Of a stretch of 64,000 nucleotides of DNA, positions 33,947 to 42,529 are shown in pieces. The translations under genes and the position numbers were made by a program. Position 1 is the first letter of the stretch. Each line of letters begins with the position of its first letter. The stretch is taken from assembly GCA_013140715.1 (NCBI GenBank), contig JABFSG010000005.1, positions 25,576-89,575 of the forward strand. The letters run 5' to 3'. The notes below the pieces were generated by a model. The model ran no database searches, was not told the origin of the DNA, and saw only the letters and a list, made by a program, of their open reading frames with translations. The DNA is from Nitrospiraceae bacterium (GTDB taxonomy: Bacteria > Nitrospirota > Nitrospiria > Nitrospirales > Nitrospiraceae).

Positions 33947-34756
33947 TCACCCAGACGGAGCGCCGCGCCGCATTCCTGTGAGGCGAGCGATCAGCAGTGC
34001 GATGACAGGGAGATGCATCAGCAGACCGCTCATTCCCATGAATGATTCGCCGATCCAAAAGGTCATGCTGAGATTGAAGACCAGGACTCCGTAGTAGAGG
34101 CCGACTCCCAGCAGGATGAGCAGCGTGATCGATGGAGGAGGCAAAAGATCGGGGAGTCGTCGTTCGAGCGGAAAGTAGATGGCGAGGGAAAGAAATCCGA
34201 CGACAGCCCACCCGACATAGTTGGCGAAGGGCACACCGAAATGAAAGCCTGGATCCGGATAGTAATAAATCTTCCCTAGGAACCAGCGGTCGCCGCGGAG
34301 GGCCACGGGATCGATCACCATATCGATGAAAGCAAACAAGAAGGCCGTGCACAACAGCACGGGCCAACCGGTCCGTGCGAGGCGATCGAAGCGCAGCGGC
34401 TTGAGCAGCGGCTGCGCGGCAGACGAGGATTGCGCGATTGGGAGGAGGAGGCAGAGAGCGACACAGTAGGCGGCATAGAGCAGAAAACTGAATGAAATCG
34501 AGTCCATGAAGGGGACGTCGAAAAAATAGAGTTCCTGGCCCACGGTCGAACCGTTGTAGTGGTACCACCCGAAGGGAATGCCGGTGCGCGTGGACGAAAA
34601 CTCACAGACGAAGGCCGTGGCCCAACTGATCATCCAAAACCGCCAGGTTCTCGGCCAACCGATCAGCTGGATCGCTACGAACAGGAATGCAGCCAGAAAG
34701 ACGAAGACGTAGGGGCGAAAGAGGATGGTCTTGAAAAACAGTTCGACAAATTCCAC
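33947..34756 (-). CDS. CruF-type carotenoid biosynthesis membrane protein
   Basis: The 269-aa protein is a multi-helix membrane protein of the DUF422/CruF family, which adds water across the terminal psi end of linear carotenoids (1',2'-hydratase). Family blocks are TGIPFGWYHYNGSTVGQELYFFDVPFMDSISFSFLLYAAY, AFIDMVIDPVALRGDRWFLGKIYYYPDPGFHFGVPFANYVGW and a helical C-terminus. GTG 34756 is used as start. It is 12 bp after hpnA and near a polyprenyl synthase, so an isoprenoid role fits. The exact substrate is not known. Confidence 0.82.
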   Translation of the reverse strand: MEFVELFFKTILFRPYVFVFLAAFLFVAIQLIGWPRTWRFWMISWATAFVCEFSSTRTGIPFGWYHYNGSTVGQELYFFDVPFMDSISFSFLLYAAYCVALCLLLPIAQSSSAAQPLLKPLRFDRLARTGWPVLLCTAFLFAFIDMVIDPVALRGDRWFLGKIYYYPDPGFHFGVPFANYVGWAVVGFLSLAIYFPLERRLPDLLPPPSITLLILLGVGLYYGVLVFNLSMTFWIGESFMGMSGLLMHLPVIALLIARLTGMRRGAPSG

Positions 34757-34768
34757 AGCGGCAGGGCC

Positions 34769-35752
34769 TCAGGCGTAGTGGTGCTCGCGGAACCAGCGGA
34801 CCGCCTTCTCCAGCGCCACCTCCGGTGGTGTTTGAGGAATGCCGAGTTCCCTGATCGCTTTGCTGCAGTCGTAGTGCATCTTGTATTTCGCCATCTTTAC
34901 CCCTTCGAGTGGAATACGAGGGGGCTGGCCGGTTATGTTGGCGATCCATAGATTGAGATAGGCCAGAGGGAGAATCGCCAGTCGGGGGAGTTTAATCGTG
35001 GGCGCCTTCATGCCGGTCAGGCGACTCAAGATCTCCAGCACCTCACGCAGCATCAAGTTCTTACTGCCGAGAATATAGCGCTCGCCGATCCGCCCCTTCT
35101 CCATCGCAAGTAGATGGCCGGCGGCGACGTCATCGACGTCCACGATGTTCAACCCGGTCTCGATATAGGCAGGCATACGGCCCTTCATGAAATCGACGAC
35201 GATCTGCCCCGTCGGGGTCGGCTTTACATCTGCTGCGCCGACCGGGGCGCTTGGATTCACGATGACGACCGGCAGCCCTGCCTTTGCAAGCTTCAAGACC
35301 TCTTGCTCTGCCAGGTATTTCGACCGTTTGTAGTGGCCGGCCATCTGTTCGAGCGAGACGGGAGTCTCTTCTGTGCCGAGCCCTCCTTCGGGCGGCAGGC
35401 CGATGGCGCCGATGGTGCTGCAGTAGACGATCCGTTCGGTGCCGACGTCTCTGGCCGCTTTCAGGAGATTCTTCGTGCCGGTGACGTTGACGTCGTAAAA
35501 GATCGAAGGGTCCTTGGCCCAGAGCGCATAGTGCGCTGCCACATGGTAGAGCTGTCGGCAGCCGGTGAGGGCCTTGCGTAACGAGGCTTCATCTCTCAGA
35601 TCGCCCTCGATCCGTTCGACGTTCAGTCCCTGTAAGTTCTGGAGATCGGCGCCGGCGCGGGCTATGACGCGGACATCGATGCCGCGGCTGACCAGCGCAC
35701 GTGCCACTGCGCCGCCGACGAATCCGGTTGCCCCGGTAACCAGAACTTTCAT
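34769..35752 (-). CDS. hpnA: HpnA-type hopanoid-associated sugar epimerase
   Basis: This 327-aa extended SDR protein has the NAD motif VTGATGFVGGAVARAL at residues 5-20 and the active-site Tyr-x3-Lys as YKRSK near residue 145. Segments such as NVTGTKNLLKAA and PSAPVGAADVKPTPTGQIVVDFMKGRMPAY are characteristic of HpnA. HpnA homologues sit in hopanoid gene clusters and probably act on a sugar of composite hopanoids. Here it stands between a polyprenyl synthase and CruF, with no squalene-hopene cyclase in the window. Confidence 0.85.
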   Translation of the reverse strand: MKVLVTGATGFVGGAVARALVSRGIDVRVIARAGADLQNLQGLNVERIEGDLRDEASLRKALTGCRQLYHVAAHYALWAKDPSIFYDVNVTGTKNLLKAARDVGTERIVYCSTIGAIGLPPEGGLGTEETPVSLEQMAGHYKRSKYLAEQEVLKLAKAGLPVVIVNPSAPVGAADVKPTPTGQIVVDFMKGRMPAYIETGLNIVDVDDVAAGHLLAMEKGRIGERYILGSKNLMLREVLEILSRLTGMKAPTIKLPRLAILPLAYLNLWIANITGQPPRIPLEGVKMAKYKMHYDCSKAIRELGIPQTPPEVALEKAVRWFREHHYA

Positions 35753-35759
35753 GGACGAG

Positions 35760-35862
35760 TAAGGCGTGAGGGGTAAGGGGTAAGGGGTTGGGTGAAGCTC
35801 ACGTCAAATGCTGCTTTCATCAGGGTGTCTCTCCTCACCCCTAACGCCTAACCCTTTACCGG
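35760..35862. repeat. 7-bp-unit hairpin element H3
   Basis: The left arm contains GGGGTAA heptamers (GTAAGGCGTGAGGGGTAAGG). The right arm reads CACCCCTAACGCCTAACCC. It fills the gap between the polyprenyl synthase and hpnA. Confidence 0.75.
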
Positions 35863-36753
35863 TTAGTTTTTTCGCGATGTGATGTAACGGGCCAGTTCGC
35901 AGAGCGGGTCGGCGGCTGGACCGAAGGGGGAGAGGCGCACGATTGCGCGGGCCACACAGTCGTCCGCCAATTTTCTAGCTCCCTCTGCTCCGTAGAAGGT
36001 CGGATAGGTCTTCTTCCCTCGTTCCGCGTCGGTATTGGGATTCTTGCCCAGTTCCTCGCGCGTTCCCGTCACGTTGAGCACATCGTCCGCGATCTGGAAC
36101 GCCAGTCCCACATCCTCGGCATAACTCGTGAGGTCGTCCAGTTGGCGGTCCTCTGCACCGGCGGCGATGGCGCCCATCCGTACCGCTGCGCGGATCAACA
36201 TGCCGGTCTTATGCTTGTGGATGTTCTGGAGCGTCGGGAGATCGATGTCTTGGTTCTCAGCTTGGATATCAAAGACCTGGCCGCCCACCATGCCCATGTT
36301 TCCCGAACCGTAGGCCAGTTCTTGAATCAACCGCACTTGGCGCGCCGGGTCGCAGCCCTTCATGAGATCCGGACGGCTGATCAGATCGAAGGCCATCGTG
36401 AGCAAGGCATCGCCGGCCAGAATGGCCATCGCGTCGCCGTAGACTTTGTGGTTCGTCGGCTTTCCGCGCCGGAAATCGTCGTTGTCCATTGCCGGCAGGT
36501 CATCGTGAATCAAGGAGTAGGTGTGGATCAGTTCCAGCGAACAGGCAATCGGCATCAACCCAGGCGACGGCTGCCCCACCGCTTCTGCGGCGGCAATGGC
36601 CAGAATCGGGCGGACTCGCTTTCCTCCAGCCAAGAGGCTGTATCTCATGCTCTCATGCAGGGTTGTCGGCGCGGTTGTGGCAGGGGGACTCACGGAGTCC
36701 AGAAATCGATCGACCTCAACCCTCTTCTGTTCGAGATAGTCCTTGATGTTCAT
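35863..36753 (-). CDS. ispA: Polyprenyl (farnesyl/geranylgeranyl-type) diphosphate synthase
   Basis: The 296-aa prenyltransferase condenses IPP with allylic diphosphates. It has the first Asp-rich motif DDLPAMDND near residue 88, the GGKRVRP block near 46, and the second Asp-rich region FQIADDVLNV (DDxx followed by D in the TGTREELGKNPNTD loop). The sequence resembles IspA short-chain synthases, giving FPP or GGPP. ATG 36753 begins the fold; the frame extends further upstream through an R2 repeat. It leads the minus-strand isoprenoid set with hpnA and cruF. Confidence 0.88.
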   Translation of the reverse strand: MNIKDYLEQKRVEVDRFLDSVSPPATTAPTTLHESMRYSLLAGGKRVRPILAIAAAEAVGQPSPGLMPIACSLELIHTYSLIHDDLPAMDNDDFRRGKPTNHKVYGDAMAILAGDALLTMAFDLISRPDLMKGCDPARQVRLIQELAYGSGNMGMVGGQVFDIQAENQDIDLPTLQNIHKHKTGMLIRAAVRMGAIAAGAEDRQLDDLTSYAEDVGLAFQIADDVLNVTGTREELGKNPNTDAERGKKTYPTFYGAEGARKLADDCVARAIVRLSPFGPAADPLCELARYITSRKN

Positions 36754-36840
36754 AGGGGTAAATGTGATCTCGTCGCAACGGGCCGTGAATCGGCGCGGAG
36801 CGTAGCAAAAGGTCTGGGGGCTGTCAAACAAGGAGTGGGA

Positions 36841-36895
36841 TGGAGCCTGATGATCTTCCACTGCGCGCGTCCAACGAGCTTCTTTCCGATTCTTC
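36841..36895. repeat. Partial R2-family repeat
   Basis: GATGATCTTCCACTGCGCGCGTCCAACGAG is the end of an R2 element of the GATGATCTTCC subtype, the same arm as at 28321 and, in complement, at 63060. The other half is missing. Confidence 0.6.
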
Positions 36896-36906
36896 ATACT
36901 GCTCTT

Positions 36907-37009
36907 AAGGGGAGTGGCCGAGGCTGCCCTTTACTGCGCGCATCGGACGAGCACATTCCGATCGTGCGCGCTCTGCGAGCAAAAAGGGCACCTGGACACT
37001 CCCCTCCTT
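36907..37009. repeat. R2-family palindromic repeat (inverted copy of the GGGAGTGGCC subtype)
   Basis: It reads as the reverse complement of the copies at 26979 and 62829, with arms AAGGGGAGTGGCC and GGACACTCCCC and the core in between. Confidence 0.8.
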
Positions 37010-37013
37010 CTCC

Positions 37014-37043
37014 TTGTGTTTCCGCCGACCGCTTCGCTATACT
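37014..37043 (+). promoter_or_regulatory. Sigma70-type promoter giving a likely leaderless mRNA
   Basis: TTGTGT, an 18-bp spacer and TATACT are placed so that transcription would begin at or within a base or two of the ATG at 37051. No SD precedes that ATG, consistent with a leaderless transcript. Confidence 0.5.
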
Positions 37044-37050
37044 CAACGCT

Positions 37051-37341
37051 ATGAGTATCAGAAATCTTGCTGGGACATGGGAGCCAATGCTGTTGGGGAT
37101 TGAACCCAGGAACTGCAAGGTCTGTAAGGAAGGGCTCTACCGCAACAAGACCTTTTTCAGCGGCGGGTGGTCTCGCTGTGCCTTGTGCGAAGACTTCGTC
37201 CATTATAGTTGCCTGGCCACCGGTAAAGTGTCGTTCTTGAAAGCCCGCCCCCGCGTGTGCAAGGTCTGCCGCGCTGCTCATGAGGCTGCTCCTCCGTCAC
37301 CTGTGCCGAAGGCGCCGACTCCCGCGGCCGTCGGGTCGTGA
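37051..37341 (+). CDS. Small Cys/His-rich zinc-binding-like protein
   Basis: The 96-aa protein contains three CxxC pairs (CKVC, CALC, CKVC) with an HYSC between them (residues 22-75), a PHD/treble-clef-like arrangement that should bind two zinc ions. The C-terminus is Pro/Ala-rich. I do not recognise a named family. It has no SD and sits directly downstream of a promoter. Its stop overlaps the GTG start of the next gene (GTGA), so the two are coupled. Confidence 0.65.
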   Translation: MSIRNLAGTWEPMLLGIEPRNCKVCKEGLYRNKTFFSGGWSRCALCEDFVHYSCLATGKVSFLKARPRVCKVCRAAHEAAPPSPVPKAPTPAAVGS

Positions 37342-37673
37342 ACCCCAGCTCACAATCGAGCCAGATTGAAACCCGCTTGGGGAGGCATGCCCTTGTTCCA
37401 AACCTAGTCCGGTTTGCCCTGGCGCCGCCGGTTCTCTTCTTCGGCGGATTTTTCACGACGAGTTTCCTCATCAGTGGTCAATACACTTGGTCCCGGACAA
37501 CTCAGACGGTGGCGTTAACGTTTGCGATGCTGATCCTTTCCTATGAGTTCGTTTACAAAGAGCATCTGTCGCTCAACGGGTCGTCGAACCGTGCATGGTC
37601 GGCCCTGCTCTATTCCTGTGTGTTCCCCTATGTGATCGGGGCGGTGGTGGTGTTGGCTCTGTGGGTGTTCTAG
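37338..37673 (+). CDS. Small integral membrane protein, unknown function
   Basis: The 111-aa protein has three hydrophobic helices (FALAPPVLFFGGFFTTSFLI, TVALTFAMLILSYEFVY, SALLYSCVFPYVIGAVVVLALWVF). The GTG start overlaps the stop of the zinc-ribbon gene. No family is recognised. A 9-bp-unit hairpin follows immediately after the stop. Confidence 0.6.
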   Translation: MNPSSQSSQIETRLGRHALVPNLVRFALAPPVLFFGGFFTTSFLISGQYTWSRTTQTVALTFAMLILSYEFVYKEHLSLNGSSNRAWSALLYSCVFPYVIGAVVVLALWVF

Positions 37674-37685
37674 GAAGATCGTTCT

Positions 37686-37760
37686 TTGGTTTGTCTGGTC
37701 TGTCTGGTTTGTTTGGTTGGACGAAACTAACCAGATAAACAAAACAAACCAGATGAACCG
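37686..37760. repeat. 9-bp-unit hairpin element E9
   Basis: The left arm TTGGTTTGTCTGGTCTGTCTGG and the right arm CCAGATAAACAAAACAAACCAG are complementary with G-U pairs. The element ends about 30 nt before ATG 37794. Confidence 0.8.
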
Positions 37761-37793
37761 GGCTAGCAACCTGTTTCGGTGCGAGAAAGATCG

Positions 37794-38162
37794 ATGGCAG
37801 AGATTATCCGCAGCGGGGCCTTCCTCCAGCAATGTTGGTCGGTGCATCCGCTCTGTCTGACGGTCAAGCGCGTCGAGCCGGATCGCATCGTGGTGCTGAC
37901 CTGCAGTTCATGCCGTATGGTGCATCGTGTGACAACCGGCATGGTCACCAAGAAGGTATCGACAGGGGACTCTTCCCTCCCTGAACCGGATCCTGCGCAG
38001 CCGGATGGACTCGCGGCCCTTAAAGGCTGCATGGGGACCCATGCTCCTGCCCTCTCGGTTCGGGAGATGGATGTGTTTCAAGATGCGGTGTGGGTTCGTT
38101 GTGCGGAATGTCGTGCGCAGTATGACCTAACGGTCTCTCAGTTCGAAACACATCAGAAATAA
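37794..38162 (+). CDS. Small Cys-rich hypothetical protein
   Basis: The 122-aa protein has two CxxC motifs (CSSC near residue 40, CAEC near residue 106), suggesting one zinc ribbon split by a 60-residue insertion. No signal peptide. I do not recognise the family. ATG 37794 has a weak GAGA upstream; GTG 37779 is an alternative. Confidence 0.6.
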   Translation: MAEIIRSGAFLQQCWSVHPLCLTVKRVEPDRIVVLTCSSCRMVHRVTTGMVTKKVSTGDSSLPEPDPAQPDGLAALKGCMGTHAPALSVREMDVFQDAVWVRCAECRAQYDLTVSQFETHQK

Positions 38163-38271
38163 CCGGCGCCCTTTTGGCGCCTCCTCTCTATCAGGCTACG
38201 GGAAAACATAGTTTATGCCAAACTACTCCCACGGTGATCGTAAGAATGGTACTGGAATAAGAACGGTTCGC

Positions 38272-38392
38272 AGGATGCTCAAAAAGACCGTTCAGCGCGG
38301 CCGCAGCGAGCGAAGAGGCGAGGCGTACGCTTCGGTACGTTGAGCCTCTGAGCGATGCGAGAACAAAGCTGGCGGACTTTTTCAGCATCCTG
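38272..38392. repeat. R3-family palindromic repeat, copy 2
   Basis: The reverse complement of copies 1 and 3, from CAGGATGCTCAAAAAGACCG to GACTTTTTCAGCATCCTG. It ends 18 bp before the next gene. Confidence 0.88.
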
Positions 38393-38409
38393 CCAGCCGA
38401 TCGATCACT

Positions 38410-39024
38410 ATGCCATCACAGTTTACAAACGAAGAAGCGGCCTTGATGGCCGATCAGCATTTCTTCCGCGCCAAGGCCAAGATCATGGTGAAGATGCGCC
38501 ACGTGCTCGGAGCCACGCACGCGGCATTGCAAGAGGAAACCGGGTCGGCCTCGCTCCTGACTCCCCAGAATTTCGACCCTGCCAGCTGTCACTTTGTGAA
38601 GGGAGAGCATCTCGAATCCTTTCCCTACCAGTATCTGGACTTCCCAAAACATTTTCATGACTCGAACGCCTTTACCTTTCGTACGCTCTTTTGGTGGGGG
38701 CATCATGTCGTCTGCGCCCTGATGCTGGAGGGGGAGGGGATCAAGCAGCACAAGATGCGAATCCTGGACCGGTTTCACCAGCTTGCCGGTCAGGGACTGG
38801 AATTGTCGTTGGCGCCGAGCCTGTGGGAGTGGAAACGAGGCGAGGGCTACACGTTGCCGATGACTCACGATCGCAAGGCCCAGATCGCCGCCGTGCTGAC
38901 TGAACGGTCTTTCTTGAAGATCGTCCGGTTCCTGCCGTTTACCGATCCAAGAATTCTGTCGGGCCATGTGCCGGAATTCAGCCGCGAGACCTTTCACGCA
39001 CTTCTCCCCATCATGACCCGCTAG
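38410..39024 (+). CDS. Conserved-looking hypothetical protein (204 aa)
   Basis: I do not recognise the family. The product is a soluble protein with no signal peptide and many His and aromatic residues (YLDFPKHFHDSNAFTFRTLFWWGHHVVCALMLEG). The clean start (MPSQFTNEEAALMADQHFF) and codon use similar to the neighbours argue that it is real. It is isolated between repeat elements R3 and S1. Confidence 0.6.
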   Translation: MPSQFTNEEAALMADQHFFRAKAKIMVKMRHVLGATHAALQEETGSASLLTPQNFDPASCHFVKGEHLESFPYQYLDFPKHFHDSNAFTFRTLFWWGHHVVCALMLEGEGIKQHKMRILDRFHQLAGQGLELSLAPSLWEWKRGEGYTLPMTHDRKAQIAAVLTERSFLKIVRFLPFTDPRILSGHVPEFSRETFHALLPIMTR

Positions 39025-39041
39025 AAAGTGGCAGCATCGGA

Positions 39042-39171
39042 AGAAGGTTGAGGTCGAGGTTAAGGGGGAAGAATGTTGGAGGCTTGAGGTCCGAGGTCGG
39101 AAGCCGGGAACCATGTTCTTGCCTCACGCCTCTCACCTCCAACCTTTGACCTCAACCTTAGCCTTAACCTT
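39042..39171. repeat. 6-bp-unit hairpin element S1
   Basis: The left arm is AGGTTG, AGGTCG, AGGTTA, AGG. The right arm is TTTGAC, CTCAAC, CTTAGC, CTTAAC, CTT. The middle (GGAGGCTTGAGGTCCGAGG and CTCACGCCTCTCACCTCC) is also partly complementary. Confidence 0.7.
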
Positions 39172-39289
39172 CCAGAGCCCTGGCGGGGATTTTTCAGCAG
39201 CCTGCTTCGGTGTTTGTCTCTGATTCGCAACTTGGGTACACTGGGCCTGCTTCAAGGGTGGAGCGGCCAATCGCAAGGAGGATGATATC

Positions 39290-39946
39290 GTGAAACAGAC
39301 AAGGGGACGACTGGGTGTCTGCATTGCACTCACGGCAGGTCTATTGATGGGGGCAGGCTGTGTCGGTACCGGGAAAACGTTTTACTTGGATCTTCAGCAG
39401 AAACAAGCGGCGGCGCCCTATATGGAGCCGGAACCGGTCAGGATTGTGATCGAATCCTTCGAGGATCGGCGGCTGGAAAATAATTGGCTCGGTATACGGA
39501 CCCATTTGTGGGGCGGGGTGAGCTATTTCAATGTAGTGGGGGAACGTCCGGGAGACGCGGTTGCCCAGGCCCTCGCAGACCGTCTCAAAACGCGCGGATG
39601 GAAGGGGCGAGCCTGGATGGCGCGAGTGGCTTCCAGCAGGGGTGTGGCGAATCAGGGCGATGCCGATATCGTCATCAGCGGACAGTTGATCGATTTTTCA
39701 GCCAACGCCAAGAGCCGATTCTTTTCGACGGTGGTGAACACGAGCAGTAAGGTGGTCATCACCGCAAAGAATATGGGAGACCAGAGCTCGACGACCAGAA
39801 GCATCGAGGGGGCGCAGCGCGATACCGTGATCTGGTTTGGCGAAGCCGATGTACAACAGTTACTGGCTGCGACCTTGAAGGACAGTATCGATCGGTATCT
39901 CGCCGATACGACGATCGAGCAGAAAGCTCTGCGGCCGGCACGGTGA
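39290..39946 (+). CDS. YajG-like outer-membrane lipoprotein
   Basis: The 218-aa product has a lipoprotein signal peptide (GLLMGAGC) and a beta/alpha body resembling YajG-type proteins: VRIVIESFEDRR, RPGDAVAQALADRLKTRGW, GDADIVISGQLIDFSANAKSRFFSTVVNTSSKVV. Function is unknown. The GTG start at 39290 has a strong AAGGAGG 8-9 nt upstream. It is followed 27 bp later by another unknown gene on the same strand. Confidence 0.7.
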   Translation: MKQTRGRLGVCIALTAGLLMGAGCVGTGKTFYLDLQQKQAAAPYMEPEPVRIVIESFEDRRLENNWLGIRTHLWGGVSYFNVVGERPGDAVAQALADRLKTRGWKGRAWMARVASSRGVANQGDADIVISGQLIDFSANAKSRFFSTVVNTSSKVVITAKNMGDQSSTTRSIEGAQRDTVIWFGEADVQQLLAATLKDSIDRYLADTTIEQKALRPAR

Positions 39947-39972
39947 TAGGTCGGGGGAAGAGATGACGTACC

Positions 39973-41034
39973 GTGCGTGAACGTCGTTGGGAAACGACAA
40001 CCCCGATGACCTTCGATCAGGTGCTCGCCGTGGGCGAACGGTTGGGTGCGTTGGGATTGAAGCCGGCTGTGCCTGCGAGAGACGTGATTTGTTACGTCGA
40101 AGAATGGACCGTCAAGGCTCCTGAGGATTTCGATCAGCTGGATGCCTGGTCTACGGAAGATGTAACCCTCATCCACATCCGAGAGGGCTGGCGCGGCGAT
40201 TTCTTTCTCCTGGCCGGGGCCTACCATACGGTTTACCAACGTTATCAGGATGTGGGCACCTACTGTTCGATCAGTCATCCCTGGCGCGTTCGCGACCAAT
40301 TACGGCTGCACGATCCTCGCAGTATGCTCTGGCTGGGGTTTCGTCACGCCCATTCGTTTATCCGGGTCCGGCTCCAAACGAACGAGGTCATCACCCCAGG
40401 CGAGACGCGTGCCGATGCCGAACGGATCCAGTGGCTTGAAGAACGGCGTACGGCGTTTTTGGAAGCCATCACGCTCTTGGAGCTTCCGGTCGAGACATTG
40501 GTCGAGCAGCAGCAGCTGGTGTTGCGTCCGGTGGACCCTTCCGTACCCTTCTTCTGCTCCTGGCCCGATGCCTTTGGGCCCTGTCAGGTTGAATACAATA
40601 CGGCGGATGCCTATGAGTTTTTGGTGCCGGCCAGTAAATTGGCTGCGACCTCTTCACCGGAGCCAGCCGGGGTTCGGGCCTACCTGACAGGCTTTTCTGA
40701 GGATGCGCTCCTCGACTTCTACGCGATCGAACCGACTCCCAGATCTGTCTATCGCTGCTCGGTGCATTGTCCGCTCGATGACTTGCCGGAAATTCGATCC
40801 GCCATTGAACCGGACGGCCGCCTCTACGCGACTCTTTGCGAATTCCAAACTCAGGAATTGCTTCCGGATGAAGGGGATGCCTCGGCTATCGTTGGCGTGG
40901 TCGGCTCAGGCGCGGGCTTCGGCATCGAGATTCGCCTCAACAAAGCGCCGTTGAGCGAAGAGATGATGATCGGTTGGCTGGAGCGGCTTATCGGTCATTC
41001 AGTGGTGTATGCGCCTCTCCCCGCCTTCGTCTAG
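39973..41034 (+). CDS. Hypothetical protein (353 aa)
   Basis: I do not recognise the family. The protein is soluble, with no signal peptide or membrane segment, rich in Trp and Tyr. There may be an internal mixed alpha/beta repeat (the LHDPRSMLWLGFRHAHSFIRVRLQT stretch and the later DFYAIEPTPRSVYRCSVHCPLDDLPE stretch). I use GTG 39973; ATG 40006 is an alternative. The TAG stop is directly followed by an R3 repeat. Confidence 0.6.
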   Translation: MRERRWETTTPMTFDQVLAVGERLGALGLKPAVPARDVICYVEEWTVKAPEDFDQLDAWSTEDVTLIHIREGWRGDFFLLAGAYHTVYQRYQDVGTYCSISHPWRVRDQLRLHDPRSMLWLGFRHAHSFIRVRLQTNEVITPGETRADAERIQWLEERRTAFLEAITLLELPVETLVEQQQLVLRPVDPSVPFFCSWPDAFGPCQVEYNTADAYEFLVPASKLAATSSPEPAGVRAYLTGFSEDALLDFYAIEPTPRSVYRCSVHCPLDDLPEIRSAIEPDGRLYATLCEFQTQELLPDEGDASAIVGVVGSGAGFGIEIRLNKAPLSEEMMIGWLERLIGHSVVYAPLPAFV

Positions 41035-41155
41035 CAGGATGCTGAAAAAGTCCGCCAGCATCGTTCTCGCTTCACTCAGAGGCTCAACGTACTGAAGCGT
41101 ACGCCTCGCCTCTTCGCTCACTGCGGCCTTGCTGGACGGCATTTTTGAGCATCCT
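41035..41155. repeat. R3-family palindromic repeat, copy 3
   Basis: It starts at the base after the upstream gene's TAG stop (CTAG|CAGGATGCTGAAAAAG) and ends TTTTTGAGCATCCTG. It is nearly identical to copies 1 and 2. Confidence 0.88.
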
Positions 41156-41262
41156 GCGTGGTGTGATCCTGTTGTCCAAGATGTGCAGGCCAATGAAGTT
41201 CAGGCCCACCCACAGAGTTTTTCGCAGCCTGCTAGCGGACGGCTGAAACGATCCCCGGTGTT

Positions 41263-41338
41263 CAAGCTTCAGGCTAAGGTCAAGGCTGAGGCTAAGTTGA
41301 AATCGGCTGATGCTCTCGCTCAAGGTTGACCTTGCCTT
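41263..41338. repeat. 6-bp-unit repeat element S2
   Basis: The left arm is a run of GGCTAA, GGTCAA, GGCTGA hexamers. The right arm (CTCAAGGTTGACCTTGCC) is only partly complementary. Confidence 0.55.
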
Positions 41339-41411
41339 CTGTATGGATTCGTCATTCTCATGAATCCAATTTTTGATTGATGAAATCGGTCGAATTGCAC
41401 AGAGTGGGAGC

Positions 41412-42521
41412 ATGAGTCCATTGTCCAGAGTGCAATCGTTTCTCACCAAGCCGTTTATGCCGGCGGTGTTCTTTTTTTCAGGTGTCGCCTATGACACCTT
41501 GACCCTGACCCGCATCGATCGGCTCCAAGACAACCTGTTGCTGCTGATCTATCTGCTGCTTTTGGGCCTGCTCATCGTGCTGACAGGGCGATTGGGCATT
41601 GAGCCGTCGCCGGATCGGGAGCAGCTCACCTCACTCTCGCCCTTTGCCGGTAAGATGCTGCGATTGCGGGCCTATTTCCCAATGGCCGTGCAGTTTCTCC
41701 TGGGGAGCCTCTTCAGCGCCTACGCCGTGTTCTATTCCCGCAGCGCCACATTCAGCAGCACAGGAATATTTTTCGCCCTGTTGGTCGTGCTGCTGGTCGG
41801 CAACGAATTTTTGCGCGATCGGCTCTCCAGCCTGCGCCTCTTGGTGAGTCTTTACGCGGTGGTCTGCTTTGCCTTTTTCACATTCTTTCTGCCGGTCATG
41901 ACCGGTTTTATGAATGCCGCTGTTTTTTTGGCCGGGGCAGGGCTCAGCGTTGCCGTCATCCTCCGGGTGGTCCAGCTCATTTATCGCAACAATCCGGATC
42001 GCTCAAAGCGCGAGGCAATCGGAGTGACGGTTCCCGCCTTCGCCCTCATCGGGCTCCTCGTGGGGTTTTATTTCCTGAACTGGATTCCGCCGGTGCCGCT
42101 CGCGTTGAAGTTCGGCGGGATTTATCATGAGGTCAAGAGGGCCGGAGACCAGTTCGAACTCACGTTTGAAAAAAAATGGTACGAAGTCTGGAAACGGTCG
42201 GACGATACCTTTCCGGCCAACGAGCCGATCTACTGCTTCACCGCGGTCTTTGCCCCGGTTGCTCTGAATACCACGGTGTACCATCACTGGTACTTTCGTC
42301 CCAATAACGGCAAGTCTTTCACCCACGCCGATAAAATCCCCCTCAAGATTTCCGGCGGGCGCGAAGGCGGCTATCGAGCCTACACCTTTAAGCAGCGGCT
42401 GGATCCCGGCGACTGGCGCGTAGATGTCGAAGCAGAAGACGGGCGCATCATCGGACGTGTCTCGGTCAAGGTTGAAGATCAGGGAACGGCACAGCCGGCT
42501 CTGAGAGCCTTCTCGTACTGA
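41412..42521 (+). CDS. DUF2914-domain membrane protein
   Basis: The 369-aa protein has about seven hydrophobic helices in its first 230 residues (such as LLLLIYLLLLGLLIVLTG and YAVVCFAFFTFFLPVMTGF). A periplasmic DUF2914 domain occupies the C-terminus: IYCFTAVFAPVALNTTVYHHWYF, then DPGDWRVDVEAEDGRIIGRVSVKVE. Function is unknown. ATG 41412 was chosen; a longer start at 41373 is possible. It is followed after 8 bp by an FKBP-type gene. Confidence 0.8.
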   Translation: MSPLSRVQSFLTKPFMPAVFFFSGVAYDTLTLTRIDRLQDNLLLLIYLLLLGLLIVLTGRLGIEPSPDREQLTSLSPFAGKMLRLRAYFPMAVQFLLGSLFSAYAVFYSRSATFSSTGIFFALLVVLLVGNEFLRDRLSSLRLLVSLYAVVCFAFFTFFLPVMTGFMNAAVFLAGAGLSVAVILRVVQLIYRNNPDRSKREAIGVTVPAFALIGLLVGFYFLNWIPPVPLALKFGGIYHEVKRAGDQFELTFEKKWYEVWKRSDDTFPANEPIYCFTAVFAPVALNTTVYHHWYFRPNNGKSFTHADKIPLKISGGREGGYRAYTFKQRLDPGDWRVDVEAEDGRIIGRVSVKVEDQGTAQPALRAFSY

Positions 42522-42529
42522 GTCTATAA

